64,000 nt of DNA from Mycolicibacterium sp. P1-5 (GCF_008329565.1 NZ_NPKT01000012.1:111698-175697), one strand, 5' to 3'; positions 52,002-61,174 are shown, counted from the first letter of the stretch. Numbers and translations: made by a program. Notes: a model not told the origin generated them from the letters alone.

Positions 52002-53974
52002 AGCTCTCCTTCTGTTTCGTTCCCGCTCTCCACCCGCGCGAGGACGGTACCCACGTCGACCTGTTGGCCGACACTGACCGCGAGTTGGGTCACCACGCCG
52101 TCGGCGGGCGCGGTGATCGTGTGCTCCATCTTCATCGCCTCCAGCCACACCAGCGGCTGGCCGAGGGTGACGGTGTCGCCGAGGGCCGCGCCGAGCCGGA
52201 TCACCGCACCGGGCATCGGTGCCAGCAGCGACCCCTTCTCGACGGTGGAGCCCGGTTCGGGGAATCGGGGAACTGCGGTCAAGGCGACCGAGCCCAGCGG
52301 CGAGTCGATGAATACCTCGGCGCCGTAACGGCTTACCGCGAACGTGGTGGCCACCCCTTTTCCGTCTCGGAGCACCACTTCGCCGGGTTGTGCCGACACC
52401 AGAGCCACGCCGGGGTCGTCGGGGAGAACCACGCCGTCGCGGGAGAACCGATAGGCGACGTGGTGTATTTGCGTACCTTCGGAGTAACTCTTGAGCTGGG
52501 TGCCCGACACGACATTGCGCCAGCCGCTGGGGATCCCGCCCAGTGCTGTCGCCGTGGCGCGGTTGTGGGCGGCGTCGGCCAGCGCGGCCGCGACGGCGGC
52601 GAGCCTGCTCACCCGGTCATCGGCCAGCGGCCTCGACAGATCGGCGAGTCCATGGGTGTCGAAGAATGCGGTGTCGGTGGCGCCGTCCAGGAACCCTTGG
52701 TGGGTGAGGACGTTGACGAGCAGGTCGCGGTTGGTACGGATGCCGTGCAGCCGGGCGCCGGTCAGTGCGGCGGCGAGAACTTGTGCGGCGCGTCGCCGGC
52801 TGGGGGCATACGAGATGACCTTGGCCAGCATCGGGTCATAGTGGATCGAGACGGTCGACGGCCCCGCGATACCTGAGTCCAGCCGGATGCCGGTGTTGGT
52901 GATCAGGCCGAAAGTGGTTGCCACGCCGGGTACGTCGAACTCGTGGATGCATCCGGCCTGTGGTTGCCAGTTCTTGGCGGGGTCCTCGGCGTAGATGCGA
53001 GCCTCGATCGCGTAGCCGCGTGTGGGCGGTGGTTCGGCACCGAGCCGCTCGCCATCAGCCACGGCCAACTGCAGCTCGACCAGGTCCAGGCCGGTGGTGA
53101 GCTCGGTGACCGGATGCTCGACCTGAAGCCGGGTGTTCATCTCCAGGAAGTAGAACTCGCCGTCATCGTCGGCCAGGAACTCGACGGTCCCTGCACCCGT
53201 GTAGCCGATCGCGCCCGCCGCGAGGCGGGCGGCCTCAAACAGTCTCTCCCGCATACCGGTAATTCGTTCGACAAGCGGGGAGGGCGCTTCCTCGATGATC
53301 TTCTGGTGCCGGCGTTGGATCGAGCATTCCCGCTCACCGACCGCCCAGACCGTGCCGTGCTGATCCGCCAGCACCTGTACCTCGACATGGTGGCCGGTCG
53401 GTAGGTATCGCTCGCAGAACACCGTCGGATCCCCGAAAGCCGACTGGGCTTCGCGTTGAGCGGCCTCGACCTGGCCGGGTAACTCGGCGACGTCGGCCAC
53501 CACCCGCATACCCCGACCGCCGCCGCCGGCCGACGCCTTCACCAGGACCGGCAGCTGGGCTGCAGTGACGGTCGTCGGGTCGAGTTCCTCGAGCACCGGA
53601 ACCCCGGCGGCGGCCATCATCTTCTTGGCTTCGATCTTCGAGCCCATCGACGCGACCGCGGCCACCGGCGGCCCGATCCAGGTCAGCCCGGCGTCGATGA
53701 CGGCTTTCGCGAAATCGGCGTTCTCAGAGAGGAATCCGTAACCGGGGTGGATCGCGTCGGCGCCGGCAGCCTGCGCCGCCGCGATCACCTGGGTCGCGTC
53801 GAGATAACCGTTACTACCGTTCAGCCGCACCCGGGCATCGGCCTCGGTGACGTGCGGTGACTGGGCATCGGGGTCGGTGTAGACGGCAACCGTCGCGATT
53901 CCGAGTCGGCGGCAGGTGGCGAAAACCCGACGGACGATTTCGCCGCGGTTGGCGACCAGGACTCTCGTGATCAT
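51998..53974 (-). CDS. accA2: acyl-CoA carboxylase alpha subunit (biotin carboxylase-BCCP) AccA2
   Basis: A 658-residue biotin-dependent subunit. The biotin carboxylase half (1-450) shows VLVANRGEIVRRVFATCRRLG, GGGGRGMRVV (ATP-binding loop), FLEMNTRLQVEHPVTE; then a linker/BT region, and the biotin carboxyl carrier domain at the end with the biotinylated Lys at about residue 615 in LEAMKMEHTI. It carboxylates biotin with bicarbonate and ATP for AccD2. ATG 53974 (MITRVLVANRG) is the true start; the extension to 54031 is discarded. In Pseudomonas, AtuF/LiuD have the same layout. Substrate class is not settled for AccA2-AccD2. Confidence 0.95.
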   Translation of the reverse strand: MITRVLVANRGEIVRRVFATCRRLGIATVAVYTDPDAQSPHVTEADARVRLNGSNGYLDATQVIAAAQAAGADAIHPGYGFLSENADFAKAVIDAGLTWIGPPVAAVASMGSKIEAKKMMAAAGVPVLEELDPTTVTAAQLPVLVKASAGGGGRGMRVVADVAELPGQVEAAQREAQSAFGDPTVFCERYLPTGHHVEVQVLADQHGTVWAVGERECSIQRRHQKIIEEAPSPLVERITGMRERLFEAARLAAGAIGYTGAGTVEFLADDDGEFYFLEMNTRLQVEHPVTELTTGLDLVELQLAVADGERLGAEPPPTRGYAIEARIYAEDPAKNWQPQAGCIHEFDVPGVATTFGLITNTGIRLDSGIAGPSTVSIHYDPMLAKVISYAPSRRRAAQVLAAALTGARLHGIRTNRDLLVNVLTHQGFLDGATDTAFFDTHGLADLSRPLADDRVSRLAAVAAALADAAHNRATATALGGIPSGWRNVVSGTQLKSYSEGTQIHHVAYRFSRDGVVLPDDPGVALVSAQPGEVVLRDGKGVATTFAVSRYGAEVFIDSPLGSVALTAVPRFPEPGSTVEKGSLLAPMPGAVIRLGAALGDTVTLGQPLVWLEAMKMEHTITAPADGVVTQLAVSVGQQVDVGTVLARVESGNETEGEL

Positions 53975-53984
53975 CAGCGCACTC

Positions 53985-55580
53985 TCACATCCGGAAGACG
54001 CCGAAGTTCGACGTCCCCTCAATCGGTGCATTGGCTATGGCGGACAAGCACATTCCCAAAACGGTACGGGTGTCGCGGGGATCGATCACTCCGTCGTCGT
54101 AGATGCGACCGGACAGGAACATCGGCAGCGACTCGGCTTCGATCTGCGCCTCGACGGCCGCACGCAGCGCCGCGTCGGCTTGCTCGTCGACTGTGCCGCC
54201 GCGGGCCTCGGTGGCCGCGCGGTTGACAATGGACAGCACACCGGCCAGCTGTGCGCCGCCCATCACCGCGGATTTGGAGCTGGGCCAGGCGAACAGGAAG
54301 CGCGGGTCGTAGGCGCGTCCGCACATGCCGTAGTGGCCGGCCCCGTAGGAGGCGCCGAGCAGCAGGGAGATGTGCGGGACTCGCGAGTTCGACACGGCGT
54401 TGATCATCATCGAGCCGTGTTTGATCATCCCGCCTTCCTCGTAGGCCTTACCGACCATGTAGCCGGTCGTGTTGTGCAAGAACAACAGCGGCGTGTTGGA
54501 CCGGTTGGCCAGCTGGATGAACTGCGTCGCCTTCTGCGACTCCTCGCTGAAGAGCACCCCGCGGGCGTTGGCCAGGATGCCGAGCGGATAGCCGTGCAGG
54601 GTGGCCCAGCCCGTCACCAGGGACGGCCCGTACATGGCTTTGAACTCGTCGAAATCCGAGCCGTCGACGATGCGGGCGATCACCTCGCGCGGATCGAAGG
54701 GGATCCGCAGATCGGCGGAGACGATGCCGAGCAGCTCGTCGGGATCGGCGAGCGGCGGGGTCACCGGCCGCGGCGCCGGCCCCTGCTTGGTCCAGTTCAG
54801 CCGGGCCACGATGCGACGGCCGATCCGGATGGCGTCGACCTCGTCGACGGCGAGGTAGTCACCCAAACCCGATACCCGGGCGTGCATTTCGGCCCCGCCG
54901 AGCGATTCGTCGTCGGCCTCCTCGCCGGTGGCCATCTTCACCAGCGGCGGCCCGGCCAGGAACACCTTGGAGCGCTCCTTGATCATCACGACGTGATCGG
55001 ACATGCCCGGGATGTAGGCACCGCCCGCGGTCGAGTTGCCGAACACCAACGCGATCGTCGGGATGCCCGCCGCGGACAGCCGGGTCAGGTCGCGGAACAT
55101 CTGACCGCCCGGGATGAAGACCTCCTTCTGAGTGGGCAGGTCGGCACCTCCGGACTCCACCAGTGAGATCACCGGCAGCCGGTTCTCGAAGGCGACCTGA
55201 TTGGCCCGCAGGATCTTCTTGAGTGTCCACGGATTACTGGTGCCGCCCTTGACGGTGGGGTCGTTGGCGACCAGCAGGCACTCGACGCCTTCCACCACGC
55301 CGATGCCGGTTACCAGGCTGGCACCCACCTGAAAGTCGCTGCCGTATGCGGCGAGCGGGCACAACTCGAGGAACGGTGAATCGGGGTCGACCAGCAACTC
55401 GATGCGCTCGCGGGCGGTCAGCTTTCCGCGCGCGTGGTGGCGGTCGACGTACTTGGCCCCGCCGCCCGCCTGTGCTTTGGCAAGTTCGCCGTCGATCTCG
55501 GCGAGCTTGGCGGTCATCGCGTCGGCCGCCTCGACATACGTCGGCGCCTTCGGGTCGAGGGTGCTCGTGAGCCGGGTCAT
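53985..55580 (-). CDS. accD2: acyl-CoA carboxylase beta (carboxyltransferase) subunit AccD2
   Basis: A 531-residue carboxyltransferase of the methylcrotonyl/geranyl-CoA carboxylase beta branch. Oxyanion and CoA-binding Gly motifs: DPTVKGGTSNPWT, FGNSTAGGAYIPGMSD, FLAGPPLVKMATGE and LLGASYGAGHYGMCGRAYDP. The loop FIPGGQMFRDLTRLSAAGIP appears about three residues shorter than the corresponding methylcrotonyl-CoA carboxylase loop as I recall it, which could change the acyl pocket. It lies 10 nt upstream of accA2, and its start overlaps the fadE13 stop by 4 nt. Mycobacteria have a separate accA1/accD1 for leucine breakdown, so this pair likely has another substrate. Confidence 0.95.
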   Translation of the reverse strand: MTRLTSTLDPKAPTYVEAADAMTAKLAEIDGELAKAQAGGGAKYVDRHHARGKLTARERIELLVDPDSPFLELCPLAAYGSDFQVGASLVTGIGVVEGVECLLVANDPTVKGGTSNPWTLKKILRANQVAFENRLPVISLVESGGADLPTQKEVFIPGGQMFRDLTRLSAAGIPTIALVFGNSTAGGAYIPGMSDHVVMIKERSKVFLAGPPLVKMATGEEADDESLGGAEMHARVSGLGDYLAVDEVDAIRIGRRIVARLNWTKQGPAPRPVTPPLADPDELLGIVSADLRIPFDPREVIARIVDGSDFDEFKAMYGPSLVTGWATLHGYPLGILANARGVLFSEESQKATQFIQLANRSNTPLLFLHNTTGYMVGKAYEEGGMIKHGSMMINAVSNSRVPHISLLLGASYGAGHYGMCGRAYDPRFLFAWPSSKSAVMGGAQLAGVLSIVNRAATEARGGTVDEQADAALRAAVEAQIEAESLPMFLSGRIYDDGVIDPRDTRTVLGMCLSAIANAPIEGTSNFGVFRM

Positions 55581-56734
55581 GCGTGATATCCAAGTGCTTT
55601 GGCGGCCAGGCTGGTGAGAATTTCGGTGGTTCCGCCGCCGATGCCCAGGATCCGCATGTCCCGGTATTGGCGTTCGACCTCACACTCGGCCATGTAGCCC
55701 ATCCCTCCGAACAGTTGTACAGCCTGGTTGGCCACCCACTCGCCGGCTTCCACCGCGGTGTTCTTCGCAAAGCACACCGGCGCGATCAGATCCGCTTCCC
55801 CCGCCATCTGCCGTTCCACCACGTTGCGCGAATACACCCGCGCGACATCGATGCGGCGGGCCATCTCGGCCAGTGTGTTCTGCACGGCCTGCCGGGAGAT
55901 CAGCGGACGACCGAACGTCTCGCGGTCCCGGCACCACTGAACCGTCAAGTCCAGGCAGCGCTGTGCCGATGAATAGGCCTGCGCCGCAAGGCCGATCCGT
56001 TCAGAGACGAAGGCCTGCGCGATCTGGGCGAAGCCGGTGTTCAGGCCACCGACGAGGTTGGCCGCCGGAACCCGGGCCTCGGTGTAGGAGAGCTCGGCGG
56101 TGTCAGAGGATCGCCAGCCCATCTTGTCCAGGCGCCGGGTGACGTCAAACCCGGGTGTGCCCTTTTCCACGACGAGCAACGAAACCCCGGCGGCGCCGGG
56201 CAATTCGGTGCCCCCGGTGCGCACGGCGGTGACGACATAATCGGCGCGCACCCCCGAGGTGATGTAGGTCTTGGCGCCGGTGACCACATATTCGTCACCA
56301 GCTCGGGTGGCTGTGGTCCGCAAGTGGCCGACGTCGGAGCCACCACCCGGTTCGGTGATCGCCAGCGAGCCGATCAGCTCACCGCGCAGCGTGGGCCGCA
56401 CGAACTTCTCGATCAGCCGTTCGTCCCCGCTGGCGGCCATGTGCGGCACGGCGATACCGCAGGTGAAGAGCGAAGCGAAAACCCCTCCCGGCGTACCTGC
56501 TTCGTGCAACTCCTCACAGATGATCAAGGAGTCCGCGGCATCACCGCCACCGCCACCGACCGGCTCGGGGAGTTCGGCGCCAAACAGCCCGGCGGCTGCC
56601 GCGCGCCGGTGCAGGTCGCGGGGGAGCTCACCGGCGCGCTCCCATTCCTCGACGTGCGGCAGGATCTCGCGTTCGGCGAAGCTGCGCACCGTCTTGCGGA
56701 GCTGCTGACGTTCGGGGGTGTTCCAGATGTTCAC
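55577..56734 (-). CDS. fadE13: acyl-CoA dehydrogenase FadE13
   Basis: A 385-residue acyl-CoA dehydrogenase: SLAITEPGGGSDVGHLRTTATRAGDEYVVTGAKTYITSG (FAD-contacting strand), DRETFGRPLISRQAVQNTLAEM, and GGMGYMAECEVERQYRDMRILGIGGGTTEI. GTG 56734 gives VNIWNTPERQQLRKTVRSF and overlaps the AtuA-type stop by 4 nt; the longer reading is inside that gene. In Atu clusters a dehydrogenase (AtuD) acts on citronellyl-CoA; FadE13 is in the corresponding position. It is distinct enough from FadE12 that the two probably handle successive intermediates. Confidence 0.92.
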   Translation of the reverse strand: MNIWNTPERQQLRKTVRSFAEREILPHVEEWERAGELPRDLHRRAAAAGLFGAELPEPVGGGGGDAADSLIICEELHEAGTPGGVFASLFTCGIAVPHMAASGDERLIEKFVRPTLRGELIGSLAITEPGGGSDVGHLRTTATRAGDEYVVTGAKTYITSGVRADYVVTAVRTGGTELPGAAGVSLLVVEKGTPGFDVTRRLDKMGWRSSDTAELSYTEARVPAANLVGGLNTGFAQIAQAFVSERIGLAAQAYSSAQRCLDLTVQWCRDRETFGRPLISRQAVQNTLAEMARRIDVARVYSRNVVERQMAGEADLIAPVCFAKNTAVEAGEWVANQAVQLFGGMGYMAECEVERQYRDMRILGIGGGTTEILTSLAAKALGYHA

Positions 56735-58425
56735 AGAATCACTTCCGGGATGTCGATGTGCCGGCTGCGCAGCCACTCGCCGAGACCTTTGGCCTGTGGG
56801 TCGAACCGCGCTTGGTAAGCGACACCCTGCCCGAGGATGCCGTCGATGACGAAGTTCACCGCGCGCAGGTTCGGTAACAGATGCCGCGTGATCGCGAGAT
56901 CTGCTGTCTCCGGCAGCAATTCGCGCAACTTGTCGATGGTCAGTGCGTGCGCCAGCCAGCGCCACTGCTCGTCGGTGCGCACCCACACGCCCACATTGGC
57001 CGCCCCGCCCTTGTCGCCGCTGCGCGCACCGGCGATCGTTCCCAGTGGCAATCGTCGGGTAGGTCCCGATGCCGGTGGTTCGGGCAGCGAAGGCGCCTCG
57101 ACGTCGGCCAGTGCCACCGTCATTGAGGCGGGCGCGATCTCGGCGCGGCTGCCATCAGGTCGTACGGCGACCTGTGCGACATCACCGGCGGGCACATAGC
57201 CGGCGGTGAACACGCCGTATACCTGTCCGTCACCCGGCGGGGCCGTAGAGGTGAAGCCGGGATAGGACGCAAGAGCGAGTTCGACTGCAGCCGAGGAGAA
57301 TTGGCGCCCGACCGTCTTAGGATCGGGATCGCGCACGACACAGGTCAGCAGTGCGCTGGCGGCCTCTTCGGTGTCGGAGTCGACGTGATCGGTCCGTGCC
57401 AGTGTCCACCCCATCTCGGCGGGCTGCACGCGCAGCGCGGATTCCAGCTGGCGCCGCACCAGTTCGGCCTTGGCTTCGATATCAAGGCCGGTGAGCACGA
57501 ACGTCACCGCGTTGCGGAACCCGCCGATGCTGTTCAGCGACACCTTCAGCGTCGGAGGCGGCGGCTCACCGCGGACACCGCTGATCCGAACGCGGTCTGG
57601 GCCGTCCTCGGCCAGGGTGATGGTGTCGAAGCGGGCGGTGACGTCGGGATTGGCGTAGCGGGCACCGCCGATCTCGTAGAGCAGCTGCGCGGTGACGGTG
57701 CCCACGCTCACCTGACCGGCGCTTCCGGGATGTTTGGTGATCACCGAGGAGCCGTCGGCATGGATTTCGGCCAGTGGGAAGCCGGCGTGGCCGAGGTCCG
57801 GGATCTCGGTGAAGAAGGAGTAGTTGCCGCCGGTGGCTTGCGCTCCGCACTCGATGACATGGCCGGCCGCCACCGCGCCTGCGAGCCGGTCGTAGTCGTC
57901 GCGGGCCCAGCCGAAATGCGCCGCGGCCGGACCGACCACCACGGAGGCGTCGGTGACCCGGCCCGTGACCACGATGTCCGCGCCGGCCTGCAGACAGTCG
58001 GCGATGCCCCACGCCCCCAGGTAGGCGTTGGCCGTCAACGGCGCTCCCAACCCGAGCTCGGCCGCGCGGGGGAGAAGGTCGTCGCCCTCGACATGGGCGA
58101 CGTTTGCTCGGATGCCGAGGCGCTCGGCCAGCCCGCGAACCGCGTCGGCCAGCCCGGCCGCGTTCAGCCCGCCGGCGTTGGCGACGATACGCACACCCCG
58201 CTCGTGGGCCAGTCCGAGGCACTCCTCGAGCTGGATCAGGAAGGTCTTGGCGTAGCCACGCTCGGGATTTTTCATCTTGTCCCGACCGAGGATCAGCATG
58301 GTGAGCTCGGCGAGGTAGTCGCCGGTCAGGTAGTCCAGTTCGCCGCAGGTCAGCATTTCGCGCATCGCGGCGATGCGGTCACCGTAGAAGCCCGAACAGT
58401 TACCGATCCGCACCGCATCTGCCAC
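56731..58425 (-). CDS. AtuA-family (DUF1446) protein, first gene of the carboxylase operon (Rv0976c type)
   Basis: A 564-residue protein with the AtuA/DUF1446 core (about 1-440: VRIGNCSGFYGDRIAAMREML, GELDYLTGDYLAELTMLILGRDK, NAGGLNAAGLADAV, IVVTGRVTDASVVVGPA, GAQATGGNYSFFTEIPDLGHAGFPLAEI) and a C-terminal AtuA-like domain (about 455-564: TIAGARSGDKGGAANVGVWV). AtuA is the first protein of the acyclic terpene utilisation cluster of Pseudomonas; its exact reaction is not established. GTG 58425 is the likely start. A 16-bp dyad sits 27-42 nt upstream. Its stop overlaps fadE13. Confidence 0.88.
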   Translation of the reverse strand: MADAVRIGNCSGFYGDRIAAMREMLTCGELDYLTGDYLAELTMLILGRDKMKNPERGYAKTFLIQLEECLGLAHERGVRIVANAGGLNAAGLADAVRGLAERLGIRANVAHVEGDDLLPRAAELGLGAPLTANAYLGAWGIADCLQAGADIVVTGRVTDASVVVGPAAAHFGWARDDYDRLAGAVAAGHVIECGAQATGGNYSFFTEIPDLGHAGFPLAEIHADGSSVITKHPGSAGQVSVGTVTAQLLYEIGGARYANPDVTARFDTITLAEDGPDRVRISGVRGEPPPPTLKVSLNSIGGFRNAVTFVLTGLDIEAKAELVRRQLESALRVQPAEMGWTLARTDHVDSDTEEAASALLTCVVRDPDPKTVGRQFSSAAVELALASYPGFTSTAPPGDGQVYGVFTAGYVPAGDVAQVAVRPDGSRAEIAPASMTVALADVEAPSLPEPPASGPTRRLPLGTIAGARSGDKGGAANVGVWVRTDEQWRWLAHALTIDKLRELLPETADLAITRHLLPNLRAVNFVIDGILGQGVAYQARFDPQAKGLGEWLRSRHIDIPEVIL

Positions 58426-58451
58426 GCGCGCTGACTTCCCTTCGTTGGGCC

Positions 58452-58467
58452 AACCAACCGGTAGGTT
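58452..58467. promoter_or_regulatory. TetR-type operator before the AtuA-like operon
   Basis: AACCAACCGGTAGGTT is a dyad with 14 of 16 positions symmetric (AACCnACCGGTnGGTT). It lies 27 nt upstream of the first gene of the six-gene operon. TetR-family regulators of fatty acid and terpenoid genes use such sites. No regulator gene is adjacent, so the repressor must be encoded elsewhere. Confidence 0.65.
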
Positions 58468-58623
58468 ACTTGGGACCGCCGGTCCGCCGTCAAGAGGCAA
58501 ATTCACCCAACGCGGGTGTTTTGGAGCCCACGCAGGTGAGCGGCTATCCTGAGATGCAAATCGTGGCCGCCGACACTGTCCAGTCTCTGCGCGGCGACAC
58601 CCCTGATCAAGGAGAAGCACGTC

Positions 58624-58797
58624 ATGGCTGTGCCCAAGCGCAGAATGTCGCGCGCGAACACCCGCAGTCGGCGCGCGCAGTGGAAGGCCGAGGCCACCGG
58701 TCTGGTCAACGTTTCCGTCGGCGGTCGCCAGCACAAGGTTCCCCGCCGGTTGCTCAAGGCTGCCCGCCTCGGACTGATCGATCTCGACAAGCGCTGA
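58624..58797 (+). CDS. rpmF: 50S ribosomal protein L32
   Basis: A 57-residue ribosomal protein translated directly from the sequence: it begins [20 protein letters not shown] and ends [15 protein letters not shown]. This is the cysteine-free form, with no zinc-ribbon CxxC pairs, the type usually kept independent of zinc. AAGGAGAAGCACGTC precedes ATG 58624. It lies between the AtuA operon (divergent) and mprA; in M. tuberculosis the same slot holds rpmF with PE_PGRS genes beside it, which are missing here. Confidence 0.95.
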   Translation: MAVPKRRMSRANTRSRRAQWKAEATGLVNVSVGGRQHKVPRRLLKAARLGLIDLDKR

Positions 58798-58839
58798 CGC
58801 CGTTCGCCGGACGCGAATTGCCTGCTCGCGCGGCGTGCC

Positions 58840-58857
58840 TCTCAGGCCAATCTCAGG
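58840..58857 (+). promoter_or_regulatory. MprA box (TCTCAG direct repeats) before mprA
   Basis: TCTCAGG at 58840-58846 is repeated at 58851-58857, an 11-nt step, one helical turn apart. Loosely conserved TCTCAG direct repeats are the binding site reported for MprA, which autoregulates. The site is 16-33 nt before the GTG start of mprA. Confidence 0.8.
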
Positions 58858-58872
58858 CGTTGGGTTGAGACT

Positions 58873-59565
58873 GTGGCTGTGCGAATACTTGTCGTTGATG
58901 ATGATCGCGCTGTGCGCGAGTCGTTGCGCCGGTCACTTTCCTTCAATGGTTATTCCGTAGACCTGGCGCAGGATGGTGTCGAAGCGCTCGACGCGATCGC
59001 CAACGACCGGCCCGATGCGCTCGTGCTTGATGTGATGATGCCGCGACTGGACGGGCTCGAAGTCTGTCGCCAGCTCCGCAGCACGGGCGACGATCTTCCG
59101 ATTCTGGTTCTGACCGCCCGCGACTCGGTGTCCGAGCGGGTTGCCGGCCTGGACGCCGGTGCCGATGACTATCTGCCCAAGCCGTTCGCCCTCGAAGAGT
59201 TGCTGGCCCGGGTGCGCGCCCTGCTGCGCCGGACCGGCCCCGAGGAGCAATCCGATTCGGCGGTGATGACGTTCGGTGATCTGACGCTGGATCCGGTAAC
59301 CCGTGAGGTGCACCGCGGCAAACGCGCCATCAGCCTGACCCGCACCGAGTTCGCGTTGCTGGAGATGCTCATCGCCAATCCGCGACGGGTGCTCACCCGC
59401 AGCCGCATTCTCGAGGAGGTGTGGGGTTTCGACTTCCCCACCTCCGGCAATGCGCTGGAGGTATACGTCGGTTATCTACGGCGAAAGACTGAAGCGGAAG
59501 GAGAACCGCGGCTGATCCATACCGTGCGGGGTGTGGGCTATGTGCTGCGTGAGACGCCCCCCTGA
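58873..59565 (+). CDS. mprA: response regulator MprA
   Basis: OmpR-class two-component regulator, 230 residues, controlling envelope and stress genes including sigE and pepD in mycobacteria. Receiver domain 1-120 with acidic pocket [10 protein letters not shown] and phosphoacceptor Asp 53 in [12 protein letters not shown], plus [13 protein letters not shown] (Lys). DNA-binding winged helix from about 135 to 230: [31 protein letters not shown] and [16 protein letters not shown] 58873 start. Its stop overlaps the mprB start by 1 nt. TCTCAG repeats upstream support autoregulation. Confidence 0.97.
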   Translation: MAVRILVVDDDRAVRESLRRSLSFNGYSVDLAQDGVEALDAIANDRPDALVLDVMMPRLDGLEVCRQLRSTGDDLPILVLTARDSVSERVAGLDAGADDYLPKPFALEELLARVRALLRRTGPEEQSDSAVMTFGDLTLDPVTREVHRGKRAISLTRTEFALLEMLIANPRRVLTRSRILEEVWGFDFPTSGNALEVYVGYLRRKTEAEGEPRLIHTVRGVGYVLRETPP

Positions 59566-61112
59566 TGCCACGACTGAGGCGGCGCGCGCGGACAGAGCGG
59601 GCGCCGGAAGAGCCGACGTCATCGTTATCTTTGCGATGGCGGGTGATGCTGCTGGCCATGTCGATGGTGGCCATGGTCGTGGTGTTGATGGCCGTGGCGG
59701 TCTACGCCGTGGTGTCGGCGGCCCTCTATACCGATATCGACAACCAGCTTCAGAGCCGCGCGAGTCTGCTGATCGCCAGCGGATCGCTGGCCGCTGACCC
59801 CGGCAAGGCCATCGAAGGCACTGCCTATTCTGACGTCAACGCCATGTTGATCAATCCGGGGCGGTCGACCTACACCGCCAATCAGCAGGGTCAGAAGCTG
59901 CCGGTCGGCGAGCCGGAGAAGTCAGTCATCAGCGGCGAGTTGCTGATGTCGCGCCGGACTGTCGGAAACCAACGCGTGCTGGCGGTTCACCTGCCCGACA
60001 ATCGATCACTGCTGATCTCCAAGAGTCTCGCGCCCACCAACGCGGTGATGACCAAGCTGAAATGGGTGCTGCTCGCGGTGGGTGGTATCGGCGTCGTGGT
60101 CGCCGCGATCGCAGGCGGCATGGTGGCCCGGACCGGTCTACGGCCTGTCGCGCGACTTACCGAGGCGGCCGAACGTGTCGCGCGCACCGATGATCTGCGG
60201 CCCATCCCGGTGTTCGGCAGTGACGAACTCGCCAGGCTCACCGAGACGTTCAACACGATGCTTCGCGCACTGACCGAGTCCCGTGAGCGGCAGGCCCGGC
60301 TGGTCGCCGACGCCGGGCACGAGCTGCGGACGCCGCTGACCTCGCTGCGCACCAACGTCGAGCTGCTGATGGCGTCAATGAAGCCGGGCGCCCCGCGGCT
60401 TCCGGAGAGCGAGATGGCCGACCTGCGCACCGACGTGATCGGGCAGATCGAGGAGTTGTCCACTCTGGTAGGCGATCTCGTCGATCTGACCCGGGAGGAT
60501 GCCGGCGGGCTGGTGCATGAGGTGGTCGATCTGAGCGATATCGTCGACCGCAGCCTCGAGCGGGCGCGCAGGCGCCGCAACGACGTTCAGTTCGACGTCG
60601 ACGTCGTCGGATGGCAGGTCTACGGCGACCCGGCCGGTCTGTCGCGGGCGGTGGTCAATCTGCTTGACAATGCGGCGAAGTGGAGTCCGTCGGGCGCCCA
60701 CGTCAGGGTCCGGTTGCGCCAGGTGGACGCCGCCCATGCCGAACTCGTGGTGTCGGACTACGGGCCCGGAATCCCGGCGCAGGAACGCGGTCTGGTGTTC
60801 GAGCGGTTCTACCGGTCGGCGTCGGCGCGGGCGATGCCGGGGTCGGGGCTCGGCCTGGCGATCGTCAAACAGGTCGTCGTCAAACACGGTGGGATGATCC
60901 GCATCGGCGACACTGTGCCTGGTGGGCAGCCGCCCGGTACCTCGTTCTACGTCCTGCTGCCGGGCCTGCCCATCGCCGCCGACGCCTACGGAGAAGAAGA
61001 TTCAGCTGAGAGCGAAAGCGCGGCGAAAATTGCCAAGAACAACGGTAGTCGGCAGTCATCACAGCGCAAATCCACAGTGACACCGAGTGTTATCTCAGTC
61101 GATTCTCAGTAG
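59565..61112 (+). CDS. mprB: sensor histidine kinase MprB
   Basis: Membrane histidine kinase of 515 residues paired with MprA. A short basic cytoplasmic start, TM1 (about 28-50), an extracytoplasmic sensor (about 50-163), TM2 (about 165-187), HAMP, then the dimerisation/phosphoacceptor helix with His 252 in ADAGHELRTPLTSLRTNVELL, and the ATPase domain with NLLDNAAKWSP (N box), DYGPGIP (G1) and SGLGLAIVKQVV (G2). The C-terminal 30 residues are Ser-rich and disordered. The MprA box for pepD lies inside the last codons of this gene. Confidence 0.97.
   Translation: MPRLRRRARTERAPEEPTSSLSLRWRVMLLAMSMVAMVVVLMAVAVYAVVSAALYTDIDNQLQSRASLLIASGSLAADPGKAIEGTAYSDVNAMLINPGRSTYTANQQGQKLPVGEPEKSVISGELLMSRRTVGNQRVLAVHLPDNRSLLISKSLAPTNAVMTKLKWVLLAVGGIGVVVAAIAGGMVARTGLRPVARLTEAAERVARTDDLRPIPVFGSDELARLTETFNTMLRALTESRERQARLVADAGHELRTPLTSLRTNVELLMASMKPGAPRLPESEMADLRTDVIGQIEELSTLVGDLVDLTREDAGGLVHEVVDLSDIVDRSLERARRRRNDVQFDVDVVGWQVYGDPAGLSRAVVNLLDNAAKWSPSGAHVRVRLRQVDAAHAELVVSDYGPGIPAQERGLVFERFYRSASARAMPGSGLGLAIVKQVVVKHGGMIRIGDTVPGGQPPGTSFYVLLPGLPIAADAYGEEDSAESESAAKIAKNNGSRQSSQRKSTVTPSVISVDSQ
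61093..61109 (+). promoter_or_regulatory. MprA box before pepD, inside the mprB 3' end
   Basis: TCTCAG at 61093-61098 and 61104-61109, spaced 11 nt like the mprA-promoter copy. It ends 3 nt before the mprB gene end and about 65 nt before the pepD ATG, so pepD can have its own MprA-driven promoter as well as read-through. Confidence 0.75.
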
Positions 61113-61174
61113 TGCAAGGCAAGCTGTGGTCAGCAGTTTGAGCATCTCGTGAACAGGAAGAGTTACCGGACGAC

